A stretch of 64,000 nucleotides of DNA, taken from Crocinitomicaceae bacterium (GTDB taxonomy: Bacteria; Bacteroidota; Bacteroidia; Flavobacteriales_D; Crocinitomicaceae). Location of the stretch: assembly GCA_023957475.1 (NCBI GenBank), contig JAMLHA010000001.1, positions 372,001 to 436,000 of the forward strand. Direction: 5' to 3'. Below the pieces are notes generated by a model, which searched no databases, was not told the origin of the DNA, and was given only the letters and a program-made list of their open reading frames with translations. Below, piece after piece: positions 9,627 through 19,677 of the stretch. Made by a program: the position numbers and the translations under genes. Each line of letters starts with the position of its first letter. Position 1 is the stretch's first letter.

Positions 9627-9915
9627 TCTTCCTTCTTCCACCTTCACCCTTTCACCTTCATCCTTCATCCTTCTTCTTCTACCTTCTTCACCCTTCTACC
9701 TTCCACCTTCACCCTTTCACCTTCATCCTTCATCCTTCTAACTTCTACCTTCTTCACCCTTCTACCTTCATCCTTCACCCTTCTAACTTCTACCTTCTTC
9801 ACCCTTCTACCTTCATCCTTCACCCTTTCACCTTCACCCTTCCACCTTCATCCCTTCCACCTTCACCCTTCCATCTTCACCCTTCTACCTTCTTCACTTC
9901 ATCCTTCTTCTACCT
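9627..9915. repeat. Degenerate (C/T)-rich repeat array, ~290 bp
   Basis: The plus strand is almost pure pyrimidine with A: dozens of variants of CTTCACCCTT, CTACCTT and CTTCATC without fixed unit length. It lies between the four-helix-bundle gene and the 3' end of valS. Open frames across it encode only low-complexity His/Pro/Phe/Thr and are not genes. Confidence 0.85.
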
Positions 9916-12540
9916 TCCCAAATTAGCTAATTTTTCTTCTAAAATCGCAATTTTACTCAATGCATCGGCTTCTTTTTTGCGTTCTATTTCAACAACATTG
10001 GCAGGTGCGCCACACACAAATTTTTCATTTTTCAATTTTCCTTGAACACTTGCTAAGAAACCTTTGGCATATTTTAATTCTTCTTGTAGTTTAGCTTTTT
10101 CAGCTTCCACGTCAATTGTATCACCAAATGGAATGTAATATTCGTTGTTTGCAACAATAAAGCTATTGGCATTAACTATTTTTTCTGAAGTGTATTCCAA
10201 TGAACTTAAATTACCCATTTTTACGACAACTGAATCAAAGCTTCTGTCAAAATCATTGTTTTTCTTAATCAGCATGTCGATTTTTACTTTGTTGGCAATA
10301 TTGTTGGAATTTCGAATGTTACGAATACCGATGATTACTTCTTCGGAACGTTTGAAGTTTGCCAAAGCATCTTGATTGATTGTTCCAACTGTTGGCCATG
10401 CCGCAACAATGATGTCATCACCTGGTTTTCTTTCACGGATTAAATGCCACAATTCTTCAGCGATAAACGGCGTAAACGGTTGAATCAATTTCAAGATATT
10501 TTCAAAAAAGTCTTTTGTTGTTTCAAGCGTTTTATTATCTATTGGATGTTTGTATCCTGGTTTTATCATTTCTAAATACCACGAACAAAAATCATCCCAA
10601 ACCAATTTATAGATAGCCATCAATGCTTCAGAGATTTTGAACTTATCAAAAAGATCATTGATTTCAGTCAGCGCTTCATTGAAACGTGCTTGAAACCATT
10701 CAATGGCACGAATAGAAGATTCTGGTTGGTCAATTTCTTTAACTTCCCAACTGTCCACCAAACGGAAAGCATTCCAAATCTTGTTTGTAAAATTACGACC
10801 TTGTTCACATTGTGAAGTATCGAAAGGTAAATCGTTTCCAGCAGGTGATGAAATCAAAATACCCATTCGAACGCCATCAGCTCCGTATTGATTGATTAAA
10901 TCAATTGGATCGGGTGAATTTCCCAATGATTTTGACATTTTTCTACCCAATTTATCACGAACAATACCTGTGTAATAAACGTTTCTAAAAGGTAAATCAC
11001 CCATGTATTCATAACCAGCAATAATCATTCTTGCCACCCAGAAAAACATGATTTCGGGTGCAGTTACAAGGTCGTTTGTTGGATAGTAATACTTGATTTC
11101 TTCATTTCCAGGTTGAGTCAATCCCTTAAAAACAGAAATAGGCCACAACCACGATGAAAACCACGTATCCAATACATCTTCGTCTTGACGTAAGTCAGTT
11201 GTACGAATCGTTTTATTGGTTTTGTTGGATGCCAATTCAGCTGCTTCTTCAATCGTTTTAGCAATGACAAAGTCATCTGCTCCAGTACCAAAGTACCAAG
11301 CTGGAATACGGTGTCCCCACCACAATTGACGTGACACACACCAATCTTTTACATTTTCCATCCAGTGTTTATAGGTATTTTTAAACTTATCTGGATGAAA
11401 ATTGATATTGCCATTCATTACATTATCCAATGCAGGTTGTGCTAATTCTTTCATGGACAAAAACCATTGCAAGGATAATTTAGGTTCAATTACTGCATTG
11501 GTACGTTCAGAAAAACCAACTTTATTGATGTGATCTTCTGTTTTTACTAAATAACCTTTGTCGTGTAGTTCTTTTTCGATTGACTTGCGAACATCAAAGC
11601 GGTCTTGACCATCGTAGTGCATACCGTGTTCGTTCAATGTTCCGTTGTCATTGAAAATATCAATGGTTTCCAAGTTGTGCTTGATGCCCAATTCATAGTC
11701 ATTGATATCGTGTGCAGGAGTTACTTTTAAACAACCTGTACCAAATTCCATTTCTACATATTCGTCGGTAATAATAGGCACAGTTCTGTTAACAATTGGA
11801 ACAATGGCGTGTTTACCGTGTAAATGTTTGTAACGTTCATCGTTTGGATTGATACAGATAGCAGTGTCACCGAAAATTGATTCGGGACGAGTGGTAGCAA
11901 TAGTTAGCCATTCATCATCCGATTCAACAATTTTGTAACGAATATGAAATAACTTTGAATTGACTTCTTTATGGATTACTTCTTCATCCGAAAGTGCTGT
12001 TTTAGCTTCTGGATCCCAGTTAACCATACGAACACCACGGTAAATTTTGCCTTTGTTGTATAAATCAATAAACACATTGATCACTGACTCGGCATAATCT
12101 GGATTCATGGTAAAATCTGTACGTTCCCAATCACAAGAACAACCCAATTTTTTCAATTGTTCCAAGATGATTCCTCCGTGTTTGTCTTTCCATTCAAAAG
12201 CATGTTTTAGGAATTCATCACGTGTTAAATCTGATTTTTTAATTCCTTCGGCACGCAATTTTTGCACCACTTTGGCCTCCGTAGCGATAGAAGCATGATC
12301 GGTTCCAGGTACCCAACACGCATTTTTCCCCAACATACGAGCACGGCGAATCAATACATCTTGAATGGTATTGTTCAGCATGTGACCCATGTGCAACACT
12401 CCTGTAACATTGGGAGGAGGAATCACAATTGTGTATGGCTCACGCTCATCTGGAGTGGAATGAAAGTAATTTTTTTCCAACCAGTATTTGTACCATTTTT
12501 CTTCTGCTTGTTGCGGTTCGTATGTTTTTGGAATTTCCAT
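9910..12540 (-). CDS. valS: Valyl-tRNA synthetase
   Basis: 876 aa class I aminoacyl-tRNA synthetase charging tRNA-Val. The HIGH-type motif is in [15 protein letters not shown] (~residues 42-56), the CP1 editing domain follows ([12 protein letters not shown]), and the KMSKS loop is in [11 protein letters not shown] (~530). An anticodon-binding domain and a C-terminal coiled-coil tRNA arm ([17 protein letters not shown]...) complete the usual ValRS layout. The last codons run into the pyrimidine-rich repeat array, so the stop lies at the array edge. Confidence 0.97.
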   Translation of the reverse strand: MEIPKTYEPQQAEEKWYKYWLEKNYFHSTPDEREPYTIVIPPPNVTGVLHMGHMLNNTIQDVLIRRARMLGKNACWVPGTDHASIATEAKVVQKLRAEGIKKSDLTRDEFLKHAFEWKDKHGGIILEQLKKLGCSCDWERTDFTMNPDYAESVINVFIDLYNKGKIYRGVRMVNWDPEAKTALSDEEVIHKEVNSKLFHIRYKIVESDDEWLTIATTRPESIFGDTAICINPNDERYKHLHGKHAIVPIVNRTVPIITDEYVEMEFGTGCLKVTPAHDINDYELGIKHNLETIDIFNDNGTLNEHGMHYDGQDRFDVRKSIEKELHDKGYLVKTEDHINKVGFSERTNAVIEPKLSLQWFLSMKELAQPALDNVMNGNINFHPDKFKNTYKHWMENVKDWCVSRQLWWGHRIPAWYFGTGADDFVIAKTIEEAAELASNKTNKTIRTTDLRQDEDVLDTWFSSWLWPISVFKGLTQPGNEEIKYYYPTNDLVTAPEIMFFWVARMIIAGYEYMGDLPFRNVYYTGIVRDKLGRKMSKSLGNSPDPIDLINQYGADGVRMGILISSPAGNDLPFDTSQCEQGRNFTNKIWNAFRLVDSWEVKEIDQPESSIRAIEWFQARFNEALTEINDLFDKFKISEALMAIYKLVWDDFCSWYLEMIKPGYKHPIDNKTLETTKDFFENILKLIQPFTPFIAEELWHLIRERKPGDDIIVAAWPTVGTINQDALANFKRSEEVIIGIRNIRNSNNIANKVKIDMLIKKNNDFDRSFDSVVVKMGNLSSLEYTSEKIVNANSFIVANNEYYIPFGDTIDVEAEKAKLQEELKYAKGFLASVQGKLKNEKFVCGAPANVVEIERKKEADALSKIAILEEKLANLGR

Positions 12541-12601
12541 AAAGTTTTTTCAATTTTTTGCAAAGGTAGTGATATTCATTATTTACGCAATAGATATCAA
12601 A

Positions 12602-13240
12602 CTACTTATTCATATATTCATCATGAATACGTTTTAATTCTTTGGCATCATTTGCATCAACACCCAAACTATCGGCAATTTCTTTGGCACGAACGATATC
12701 TTGCACCGAAAGCCCCGTTGAATCTTGTTCTTTTTGGTATAAATTGGATAAATAAATGGTGCTTTCTTTGATGCGTGGAATGGTTGTAGTGGATAGATTC
12801 TTAACCGGTTCATACAGTAATGACGATTGTTTGGTTTCGTTCTTAATGAAATCATTTTTTTCATCATACGATTCCAACATGACGATAAAAACACTTAGAA
12901 TGTAGAGTACTTTGATAGTTCCGAACAAGATGCCTAAAAATTTGTTGAGCGGAGAGAGGTGCGCCACACTCACCGCTTTTTCGAGCATTTTACCACCAAA
13001 ATAGATAATTGCTCCAACTGCTAAAAACGTAAATGTAAAAGCGATAACAGGCATGTATTGGGATTGAATGTTCCAATTACTTTTTAAAAAGTTGGCAGTT
13101 CCATCAGAAAAATGAATTCCAGCATAAATACCAACTAATACTGCAAGCAATGTACAGATTTCAATTATAAATCCATTTTTGAAACCTTTATACACACCAT
13201 ATCCAATGGGAATTAAAAGAAGAATATCTACAAAATTCAT
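12602..13240 (-). CDS. cvpA: CvpA family membrane protein
   Basis: 212 aa. Starts MNFVDILLLIPIGYGVYKGFKNG, the typical CvpA/colicin V production protein N-terminus, with four membrane segments in the first ~125 residues and a hydrophilic helical tail. Members are linked to envelope homeostasis, but the biochemical role is unknown. It starts 4 bp after the stop of the upstream membrane protein gene and is followed by valS on the same strand. Confidence 0.85.
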   Translation of the reverse strand: MNFVDILLLIPIGYGVYKGFKNGFIIEICTLLAVLVGIYAGIHFSDGTANFLKSNWNIQSQYMPVIAFTFTFLAVGAIIYFGGKMLEKAVSVAHLSPLNKFLGILFGTIKVLYILSVFIVMLESYDEKNDFIKNETKQSSLLYEPVKNLSTTTIPRIKESTIYLSNLYQKEQDSTGLSVQDIVRAKEIADSLGVDANDAKELKRIHDEYMNK

Positions 13241-13244
13241 CGCA

Positions 13245-13895
13245 TTATTTTATTTCTTCAAAATGATCAAAATGATTGTCATTATCGTTGTCATTCTCTG
13301 ATTCGTTTTGTTGCCTAAATGCTTGCCCGGAAAGCAATAGTATAAATGAATTTACTACTTTAAAAATAATGTTGAATAAGAAGAAGAAACCAATTATTTT
13401 AAAGATAAAGCCAAATATTGGTGTCGTTTCAATATCCAAAATGCTTTCTTTGAACCAAAGCGAAATAGGGTTGATAGCAAATTCTGGTAGGAACCAGAAA
13501 AGAATAAATGTGGTAATAGCTATGGAAATAACTGCTATTTCTGCCTTTGCGTTAAATGTTTGTTCAAATTTTGGTAAACCATTGGCATAAACATTGAAAA
13601 TCAATTGCTTTTTTTGACGACGTTGAAATTTTCCTAAAAAGTACATCAACAAAATGACTGCACCAAAAATCAATTGACTATTGTAATCCAATCCCTTAAT
13701 AGCTTGATCGTAACAAATTAAAAAGGTCACATCAACCAATAGTAAGTATTGCACAGCTTTTAATAGATACACTTCTGCTGTTTGTTGCTGTCTTCCAACA
13801 GACAATAGACGAATACCAATGTTAATAAGTCCCCAAATAAACCCAAATATGGCAAAAACAACCCCAAGGCGAAAAATAAAATTAAATAAATCCAT
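13245..13895 (-). CDS. Conserved membrane protein of unknown function
   Basis: 216 aa with about five predicted membrane segments (residues ~5-25, 50-65, 75-90, 120-140, 165-190) and an acidic Asn/Asp-rich tail (NESENDNDNDNHFDHFEE). I do not recognise a named family. It is first in an operon with cvpA, so an envelope role is possible (inference). Confidence 0.75.
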   Translation of the reverse strand: MDLFNFIFRLGVVFAIFGFIWGLINIGIRLLSVGRQQQTAEVYLLKAVQYLLLVDVTFLICYDQAIKGLDYNSQLIFGAVILLMYFLGKFQRRQKKQLIFNVYANGLPKFEQTFNAKAEIAVISIAITTFILFWFLPEFAINPISLWFKESILDIETTPIFGFIFKIIGFFFLFNIIFKVVNSFILLLSGQAFRQQNESENDNDNDNHFDHFEEIK

Positions 13896-14033
13896 ACTAC
13901 AAAGATGGTAAAATCAATAATAACCTGTTTATTCTATTTGTTAAAGTTACTAAATATTCGTTTTTAATAAATCAGTTGAGGAGAGATACTTTTAAATTAC
14001 CCTACTTGGAGCAACAAACTTTTTTCCTATTTC

Positions 14034-14064
14034 TTGTTTTATTAAAATAAATTATTTATCTTTG
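14034..14064 (+). promoter_or_regulatory. Promoter of the T9SS-exported protein
   Basis: A -33 TTG (14034-14036) and a -7 TATCTTTG (14057-14064) are separated by 20 bp, a good match to the Bacteroidota consensus (TTG-N19-21-TAnnTTTG). The coding start is 26 nt downstream of the -7 element. Confidence 0.7.
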
Positions 14065-14089
14065 GCTAAACTCTTACTAAATAAAAATT

Positions 14090-15493
14090 ATGAAAAAACT
14101 ATTACTATCAGTTGCAGCAATTGCCTTTTCTTGTTTTACGTTTGGACAACAAGTATTGTTTCAAGATGATTTTGAGAATGGTGGTGCTAATTGGACATTT
14201 ACTGGTTCAGGAACGAATACTTGGATAATTAATAATTCTTATACTGGTTTATTTCCTTTAATTGCTAATACTCCCAATCAACCATCGGGTATTTCAGGTA
14301 GTCCTAATTCAAATTACATGCACATTCATAATGTTATGATGGAAATAGCTAATATTTCCAATGCCAATTATCAAACAGGTGATTATTCCAACCAAGATGC
14401 TACTATGGTGAATAGTGTTTCAACAGTTGGAAAAACAAATGTTACCTTTAGTTATTGGTACTTAGCAGTTGGAGCTGCTGGAGATAGTGAAGGGAAGGTG
14501 TATTATTCAATAGATAATGGTGCTACATGGGTGTTGTTGGCAACTTATTCAGGTGTTTCAACTTGGACACAAGCTACGCATACTTTAGCTGCTTTTGATA
14601 ATCAAGCAACATTGAAATTTAAGTTCAACTGGACTGATGGAGATGCGGGAAATGATCCTGCTTTTTCTGTGGATGATGTGAAGTTGACAGCTGGTCAAGC
14701 TGATGGAATTTCTAACTTGGTTATTTCTAATTCTGATGCTTGGTGTCAAGGCACAACAAAAAATGTAACCGTATCTTTTAATGCGGCAGGAACTTTTGGT
14801 GCTGGAAACGTTTTTACAGCTGAAATATCTGATGCGTCTGGTAGTTTTGCTAACCCAACAAGTATTGGTACATTAACGTCTTCTTCTACAGGTGCTCTGT
14901 CAATAGCAGCGACTGTTCCTTCTTCTATGAATGCAGGAAATGGTTATCGTATTAGAGTGGTTTCGTCCAATCCATCAACCATTTCTGATTCGGATAATGG
15001 TGTAAATCTTGTTATCAACCCTCAACCAAATGTGGTGTTGGCTAATTTTGACGAGTTGTGCGTTTATCACAATCCTGTAACATTGAATCAAGGTAGCCCA
15101 GTTGGTGGTATTTATTCTGGACCTTCTGTTATTGGTGGTCAATTTAACCCTACTACAGCTGGCGTAGGAAGTTGGGCCATTACTTATAGCTATACTGATG
15201 GCAATGGTTGTGGCGGTCAAGCTACAAAAAATATTATGGTGAGCAGTTGCGCTGGTATTGAAGAAATTACAAATACAACTGTTGCTGTTTATCCAAATCC
15301 AGCCTCAGATAAGTTTTATGTATCAGGCAATGATATTAAGAAAGTAGTTGTGATAGATTTACTTGGAAATGAGGTAGTTTCTTACAACAAACAACTTGCT
15401 TCTTATGATATTCAACGTTTAAATTCGGGTGCTTATTTTGTGAAAGTAACCACTGAAAATGGAACAAAAACGTTTAAGATTCAGGTTAAGTAG
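14090..15493 (+). CDS. Secreted protein with T9SS type A sorting domain
   Basis: 467 aa. Signal peptide MKKLLLSVAAIAFSCFTFGQ (1-20), then a MAM/concanavalin-like region beginning QVLFQDDFENGGANWT with FSYWYLAVG and a DDVKL end (~residues 20-205). Ig-like repeats follow to ~385. The C-terminal ~75 residues are a T9SS type A domain: VAVYPNPASDKFYV, ..VVVIDLLGNEV.., LNSGAYFVKVTTENG, TKTFKIQVK. It is therefore expected to cross the outer membrane by type IX secretion and be surface-attached or released. It stands alone with its own promoter and terminator. Confidence 0.9.
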   Translation: MKKLLLSVAAIAFSCFTFGQQVLFQDDFENGGANWTFTGSGTNTWIINNSYTGLFPLIANTPNQPSGISGSPNSNYMHIHNVMMEIANISNANYQTGDYSNQDATMVNSVSTVGKTNVTFSYWYLAVGAAGDSEGKVYYSIDNGATWVLLATYSGVSTWTQATHTLAAFDNQATLKFKFNWTDGDAGNDPAFSVDDVKLTAGQADGISNLVISNSDAWCQGTTKNVTVSFNAAGTFGAGNVFTAEISDASGSFANPTSIGTLTSSSTGALSIAATVPSSMNAGNGYRIRVVSSNPSTISDSDNGVNLVINPQPNVVLANFDELCVYHNPVTLNQGSPVGGIYSGPSVIGGQFNPTTAGVGSWAITYSYTDGNGCGGQATKNIMVSSCAGIEEITNTTVAVYPNPASDKFYVSGNDIKKVVVIDLLGNEVVSYNKQLASYDIQRLNSGAYFVKVTTENGTKTFKIQVK

Positions 15494-15509
15494 ATCGTCT
15501 TTTTACTAT

Positions 15510-15556
15510 AAAACCATGGTGGTTGAGCGTAGTCGAAACCACCATGGTTTTATTTT
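15510..15556. terminator. Strong bidirectional terminator
   Basis: A 15-bp perfect stem (AAAACCATGGTGGTT with AACCACCATGGTTTT, 15510-15524 and 15537-15551) followed by TATTTTAT. It serves the T9SS gene on plus and the DUF255 gene (stop at 15565) on minus. The 12-nt loop GAGCGTAGTCGA is the core of a short palindromic phrase recurrent in Bacteroidota intergenic DNA (recalled, not searched). Confidence 0.9.
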
Positions 15557-15564
15557 ATAATCAA

Positions 15565-17568
15565 TTATAGCTTTATCAATTTCAATGCTTCGTCCAATTC
15601 ACTAATTGGAGCGAAACAACCAGATTGTTCGTTGCAAATAAAGAATAAATCTTCTTTACCCGCTTTACCTTTTCCTAAAGGAATTTCATCTGATTGATAA
15701 GCAATAAGTGTATTTGGATGGTATCCTTTGTGCCAATTGGCTGCATTTTTTTCTGTATTTCCGGTTAAAACAACTTCAAAGAATGGATTGCAAGTATTTA
15801 ATAGCAATATTCCCCAATTGGAGTACATTGAGCCATATTGATCCATGTTATCATAAATATTTGCCAATTGTTGACGTGCATCTTGAATCCATTCTGAACG
15901 TTCAAATAAAAAGCCTAATTGATGCAAATTATTAGCCATGATGGAATTGCTAGCCGGAATTACATTGTCGCTGATTTCCATTTTACGAGCAATGAGTTGT
16001 GTTGAATCTGGAGTAAAATAAAACATTTTACTTTCTTTATTTTGAAAATGCTCCCTTGCATAATCGGTTAATTTAGCTGCTTTGATGGCATATTCTTCCA
16101 ATCCAGTAACTTCGTAAAACTTAATAAATGCTTGAATAACTGTCGCATAATCTTCTAAGAAACCATCAACGGTACTTTTGTCGTATTTTCTTGTTCGCCA
16201 CAAAGAATGATCTTCTTTAACTTGGTATTTTAAAAGCCAACGAGCTATTTTTAATGCCAAATACTTGTATTCTTCGATGTGAAATGCTGCATACGCATCA
16301 GATAAACCAGAGAGCAATAGTGCATTCCATGAAGTCAAACACTTATCGTCAATTGAAGGTCTAACTCTACGTTTTCTTGTTTGCAACAATGCTTCGTTTA
16401 CTTTTGCAATTTTAGTTGCTAATTCTTCAGCTGACAACTGATACTTATTTTGCAATTCAGAATCGGTTGAAGTGCGCAATGGAATGTATTTACCATCTTC
16501 CCAATGACCTCTTGCATTAAAACTGTATAAATCGGCAGCAAAGTCATATTCTTCGTGCAAAGCATCTTTGTATTCTTCCAATGTCCAACAATAATACAAC
16601 CCTTCAACACCTTGACTATCGGCATCTATTCCAGCATGATAAACACCGTCAAAATCTTGCATTTCACGTTGCAACCATTCAATTGTTTGATGCACTACAC
16701 GCTCATACAACGGTTTTTTGAATACTTTGTAGGCTTGAGAATAAAGCGAAATAAGTTGCGCATTGTCGTACAGCATTTTTTCAAAATGAGGAACTTTCCA
16801 CAGCAAATCGGTTGAGTAGCGTGTAAAACCACCACCAACATGGTCGTAAATACCACCCATTGCCATCTTGTCGAGGGTTAATTCAACATGTTTTAACACT
16901 CGCTCATCGGAAAATTGCATACCGTATTGCAATAAAAATTGATAATTATTGGGCATCGGGAACTTTGGTGCTCTTGCATCGCCCCCTTCAGAAGTATCAA
17001 ACTGACGTTTCCAACGCATTACAAGTTCGTGCAATTTTTCATTGTCAAACGCAGGATGATTGTTTGGAGTAGCGATTAACTCACTGGAAACAATTCCCTC
17101 GTGTAATAGTTTTGCATATTCTTCGGTACGCTCTTTCTCATTGGTAAATGTATGGTGCAATGATTTCAATACATTGATCCATTGCTCTTTTGGGAAATAT
17201 GTACCGCCATAAATTGGTCTTCCATCAGGTAATGTGAAACAATTAAGCGGCCAACCACCACTTTGAGTCATTAGCTGAACGGCTGTCATATACACTTGGT
17301 CAACATCAGGTCGTTCTTCTCTATCTACTTTGATATTGATGAAGTATTCGTTCATTATTTTAGCAACCTCTTCGTCTTCAAAGCATTCGTGCTCCATAAC
17401 GTGACACCAGTGACAGGAAGAGTAACCGATACTTACCAACACCAATTTATTTTCTTGTTTTGCTCGTTCGAAAGCCGCCTCACTCCAAGCTACCCAATCT
17501 ACAGGGTTATCAGCATGTTGAAGTAGGTAAGGAGAACTTTCCTGCATTAAAGCATTTACTTTTTTCAT
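15565..17568 (-). CDS. Thioredoxin-domain protein of the YyaL/DUF255 (spermatogenesis-associated 20) family
   Basis: 667 aa, family length. The N-terminal DUF255 thioredoxin-like domain has the signature [13 protein letters not shown] and [10 protein letters not shown] (CxxC at ~residues 51-54), then [13 protein letters not shown] and [23 protein letters not shown]. An alpha/alpha-barrel glycoside-hydrolase-like domain makes up the remaining two thirds ([28 protein letters not shown]). The biochemical role is unproven. The upstream minus-strand gene ends 18 bp before it. Confidence 0.92.
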   Translation of the reverse strand: MKKVNALMQESSPYLLQHADNPVDWVAWSEAAFERAKQENKLVLVSIGYSSCHWCHVMEHECFEDEEVAKIMNEYFINIKVDREERPDVDQVYMTAVQLMTQSGGWPLNCFTLPDGRPIYGGTYFPKEQWINVLKSLHHTFTNEKERTEEYAKLLHEGIVSSELIATPNNHPAFDNEKLHELVMRWKRQFDTSEGGDARAPKFPMPNNYQFLLQYGMQFSDERVLKHVELTLDKMAMGGIYDHVGGGFTRYSTDLLWKVPHFEKMLYDNAQLISLYSQAYKVFKKPLYERVVHQTIEWLQREMQDFDGVYHAGIDADSQGVEGLYYCWTLEEYKDALHEEYDFAADLYSFNARGHWEDGKYIPLRTSTDSELQNKYQLSAEELATKIAKVNEALLQTRKRRVRPSIDDKCLTSWNALLLSGLSDAYAAFHIEEYKYLALKIARWLLKYQVKEDHSLWRTRKYDKSTVDGFLEDYATVIQAFIKFYEVTGLEEYAIKAAKLTDYAREHFQNKESKMFYFTPDSTQLIARKMEISDNVIPASNSIMANNLHQLGFLFERSEWIQDARQQLANIYDNMDQYGSMYSNWGILLLNTCNPFFEVVLTGNTEKNAANWHKGYHPNTLIAYQSDEIPLGKGKAGKEDLFFICNEQSGCFAPISELDEALKLIKL

Positions 17569-17586
17569 AAAATAAAGAGAAATTTA

Positions 17587-18054
17587 TTAATCTGGGAGAT
17601 TGTCAGCTTCTTCTAATAATGCTTTGGACATTTTTTCCAATACCGGTCTAAATTTAGCCATCATTTCTGGGTCTATTTCTCCAACAGCTTCATAAGTTAA
17701 CGGTTTTCTATACATGTACCAAAAAGAATCATTTGGATCAAAACCACCTTCATCAAGTATCATTACGATGTCTTTGAAGTGATTTTTAAAACGACTTTCG
17801 ATTAATTCACCAATTTTATCATCGTCAGTTTCATCTACATACAATTTAAAATCGCTAATTAATATTCCAAATAAATCAAAGTTTAACTCATCAATTTTAT
17901 TTTTATCATAACGAGATTGTGCACTAAAATTGCAGATTAAAAGGTTGTAAATTAAACATTCTAATTTACCAGCTTCTGTCAATGGCTTAAATTCACTTTC
18001 CAATGTTTTCATGTGTTTATTTGCTAAGTCTATCATGAGAGATGCAGTCATCAT
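17587..18054 (-). CDS. Conserved hypothetical protein
   Basis: 155 aa, acidic, soluble and mostly helical by composition, with no signal peptide or membrane segment. A central DETDDDKIGELIE and a terminal KALLEEADNLPD are the main landmarks. I do not recognise the family. It precedes the DUF255 gene by 18 bp on the same strand. Confidence 0.7.
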   Translation of the reverse strand: MMTASLMIDLANKHMKTLESEFKPLTEAGKLECLIYNLLICNFSAQSRYDKNKIDELNFDLFGILISDFKLYVDETDDDKIGELIESRFKNHFKDIVMILDEGGFDPNDSFWYMYRKPLTYEAVGEIDPEMMAKFRPVLEKMSKALLEEADNLPD

Positions 18055-18231
18055 TTTCTTAAATTTTAAAAGTGGTGCAAGTTAGTGATAAAATAAATCT
18101 TGGTCAAGAAAGTGAAATAACATTTTGATTTGGCAGATTCAATTCTGAACTATTCATCCGAAAGTTTTTCAATTTTAGACAATATTCTTCTATATCCCTT
18201 TGTTTTTTAATGATTATTTTTACAAAAAAGA

Positions 18232-18276
18232 GAAAAAAGCCTCCTTTATAGAAGAAAATCTAACTATTTAGGAGGT
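18232..18276 (-). terminator. Orphan minus-strand terminator-like hairpin
   Basis: CCTCCTTTATAG (18240-18251) pairs with CTATTTAGGAGG (18264-18275), with a 2x2 internal mismatch. On the minus strand it is followed by CTTTTTTCTCTTTTTT. No annotated minus-strand gene lies upstream, so it would end an unknown antisense or leader transcript, or attenuate the 17587-18054 gene about 180 nt downstream. Confidence 0.5.
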
Positions 18277-18284
18277 TATTTCTA

Positions 18285-18460
18285 TTTTCAATTAGCAGGC
18301 AAACTCTCTTGTAGAAGGATTTGTCACTTCATTTCGGTAATTCGATATACTCATTGCAGGCAAGCTCAATAGAACCGTTCGAAATGACAGAAAAACTGTT
18401 ATCCCCCGATTTCAAGCCAATCTAGTCATTTCGAACGAAGTGAGAAATCCTAGACAGTTC
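18285..18460. repeat. Intergenic REP-like elements
   Basis: Within the gene-free stretch 18055-18545 I see two copies of GCAGGCAA(A/G)CTC (near 18296 and 18357) and ATTTCGAACGAAGTGAGAAA (about 18428-18447) facing a CGTTCGAAATGACAG copy (about 18377). These are inverted copies of a short motif that also recurs near 7490 and 63155. No gene is visible here. Confidence 0.5.
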
Positions 18461-18533
18461 TTTTTATTTATTTCATTTTAAAAAGTTTTGGATAGTTATG
18501 AGTTCTGAACTATTCAGGTTGTAAATAAATCAT

Positions 18534-18541
18534 TAATTTTG
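18534..18541 (+). promoter_or_regulatory. -7 element close to the exonuclease start
   Basis: TAATTTTG matches TAnnTTTG and ends only 4 nt before the ATG at 18546, so the mRNA is probably leaderless or nearly so. No -33 TTG at the right spacing. Confidence 0.5.
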
Positions 18542-18545
18542 TACG

Positions 18546-19649
18546 ATGATTTTTTCTGTAATAGATGTTGAAACAACTGGAGGCAATCCCAAATCTTCTA
18601 AGATTACTGAGATTGCTATATTCAGACATGATGGACATCAAGTTATAGATAAATTTGTTTCACTGGTTAATCCAGAAATGCCCATTCCTGAGTTTGTTTC
18701 CAATTTGACAGGAATATCTGATGGAATGGTACAAAATTCCCCCAAATTTTATGAAATAGCAAAGGATATTGTGGAGTTTACAAAAGATACAGTTTTTGTA
18801 GCGCACAACGTTTCTTTTGATTATGGAATGATTCGCAGTGAATACCGTCGATTGGGATACGATTACCGATTGCCGCACATTTGTACGGTTCAAACAAGTC
18901 GAAAACTCCTTCCAAACCTTGAATCTTATAGTTTAGGAAAGTTGACCAAATCATTGGGTATTCAACTGAATGGCCGTCACAGAGCTGGTGGAGATGCATT
19001 GGCAACGGCAGAATTACTCTCGCTTCTTATTGAAAAAGGAGATGTGGGTCAATTTATTCAAGATGAAATCAATGTCACTGCTTTACATCCATTGTTAAAC
19101 ATGGAGGAAATTGAAGAAATTCCCAATAAACCAGGTATTTATAAATTCTTCGATGAAAACAATCAGCTCATTTATTTGGGTAAGGGCAAGTACATTCGCA
19201 CGCAGATTGAGCAACATTTGAAAAATAGTTCACTAAAAAAATCGGCTGCTTGGGGAAAAAATATTGCCAGAATTGAATTTGAATTAACAGGAAATGAACT
19301 TATTGCAGCAATTTTAGAGCATCAATTGCTGAAAAAGGGATTGCCGAGTTACAATAAACCTGAAAAAAAAGTTACAAAAGCGCATTTATTCAATGATGCA
19401 ATCAATGAGTTGGACTTTAATGAAGAATCGTTTTTTCTATTGAGAAAGGGTAGAACAAAATTTGAAAGAAGTGTTTTATTGGTTGAAAATGGACAATTTG
19501 TAGGTTTTGGATACGCTCCTTTCCATTTCAATCATCAAACACCCATTTTTTGGAAGAAATTCATTGATTATACGTCGTCTGATGAGGTTATACAACGCAT
19601 CATTGCTGCTTTTGTTAAGAAAGAAAATATTGAAAAAATTAGATTTTAA
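18546..19649 (+). CDS. DnaQ-like 3'-5' exonuclease fused to a UvrC-type GIY-YIG domain
   Basis: 367 aa. Residues 1-165 are a DEDDh exonuclease domain: VIDVETTGG (first D and E), HNVSFDYGMIRSE (second D), HRAGGDALATAEL (catalytic His and last D). Residues ~195-275 are a GIY-YIG nuclease domain: NKPGIYKFFDENNQLIYLGKGKYIRTQIEQHL, with the usual Tyr and Arg. The C-terminal 90 residues are unassigned. This architecture is known in Bacteroidota and in Cho-like repair proteins elsewhere; a role in DNA repair is inferred. Confidence 0.9.
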   Translation: MIFSVIDVETTGGNPKSSKITEIAIFRHDGHQVIDKFVSLVNPEMPIPEFVSNLTGISDGMVQNSPKFYEIAKDIVEFTKDTVFVAHNVSFDYGMIRSEYRRLGYDYRLPHICTVQTSRKLLPNLESYSLGKLTKSLGIQLNGRHRAGGDALATAELLSLLIEKGDVGQFIQDEINVTALHPLLNMEEIEEIPNKPGIYKFFDENNQLIYLGKGKYIRTQIEQHLKNSSLKKSAAWGKNIARIEFELTGNELIAAILEHQLLKKGLPSYNKPEKKVTKAHLFNDAINELDFNEESFFLLRKGRTKFERSVLLVENGQFVGFGYAPFHFNHQTPIFWKKFIDYTSSDEVIQRIIAAFVKKENIEKIRF

Positions 19650-19665
19650 TGTTGTGAATTAACCT

Positions 19666-19673
19666 TATCTTTG
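19666..19673 (+). promoter_or_regulatory. -7 element close to the lipoprotein start
   Basis: TATCTTTG (TAnnTTTG) ends 4 nt before the ATG at 19678, again predicting a leaderless or very short-leader mRNA. Confidence 0.5.
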
Positions 19674-19677
19674 TTGT

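Noticed and set aside
9627..9915. Possible CRISPR array
   Set aside because: No constant repeat length, no unique spacers, no cas genes; units are short degenerate pyrimidine words.
9587..10045. Open frames across the pyrimidine array encoding His/Pro/Phe/Thr-rich proteins
   Set aside because: Low-complexity translation of a repeat array overlapping the valS 3' end; no start signal or domain.
12262..12771. 169-codon plus frame antisense to valS and cvpA
   Set aside because: Mirror of two confident genes, His/Cys/Trp-rich shadow composition.
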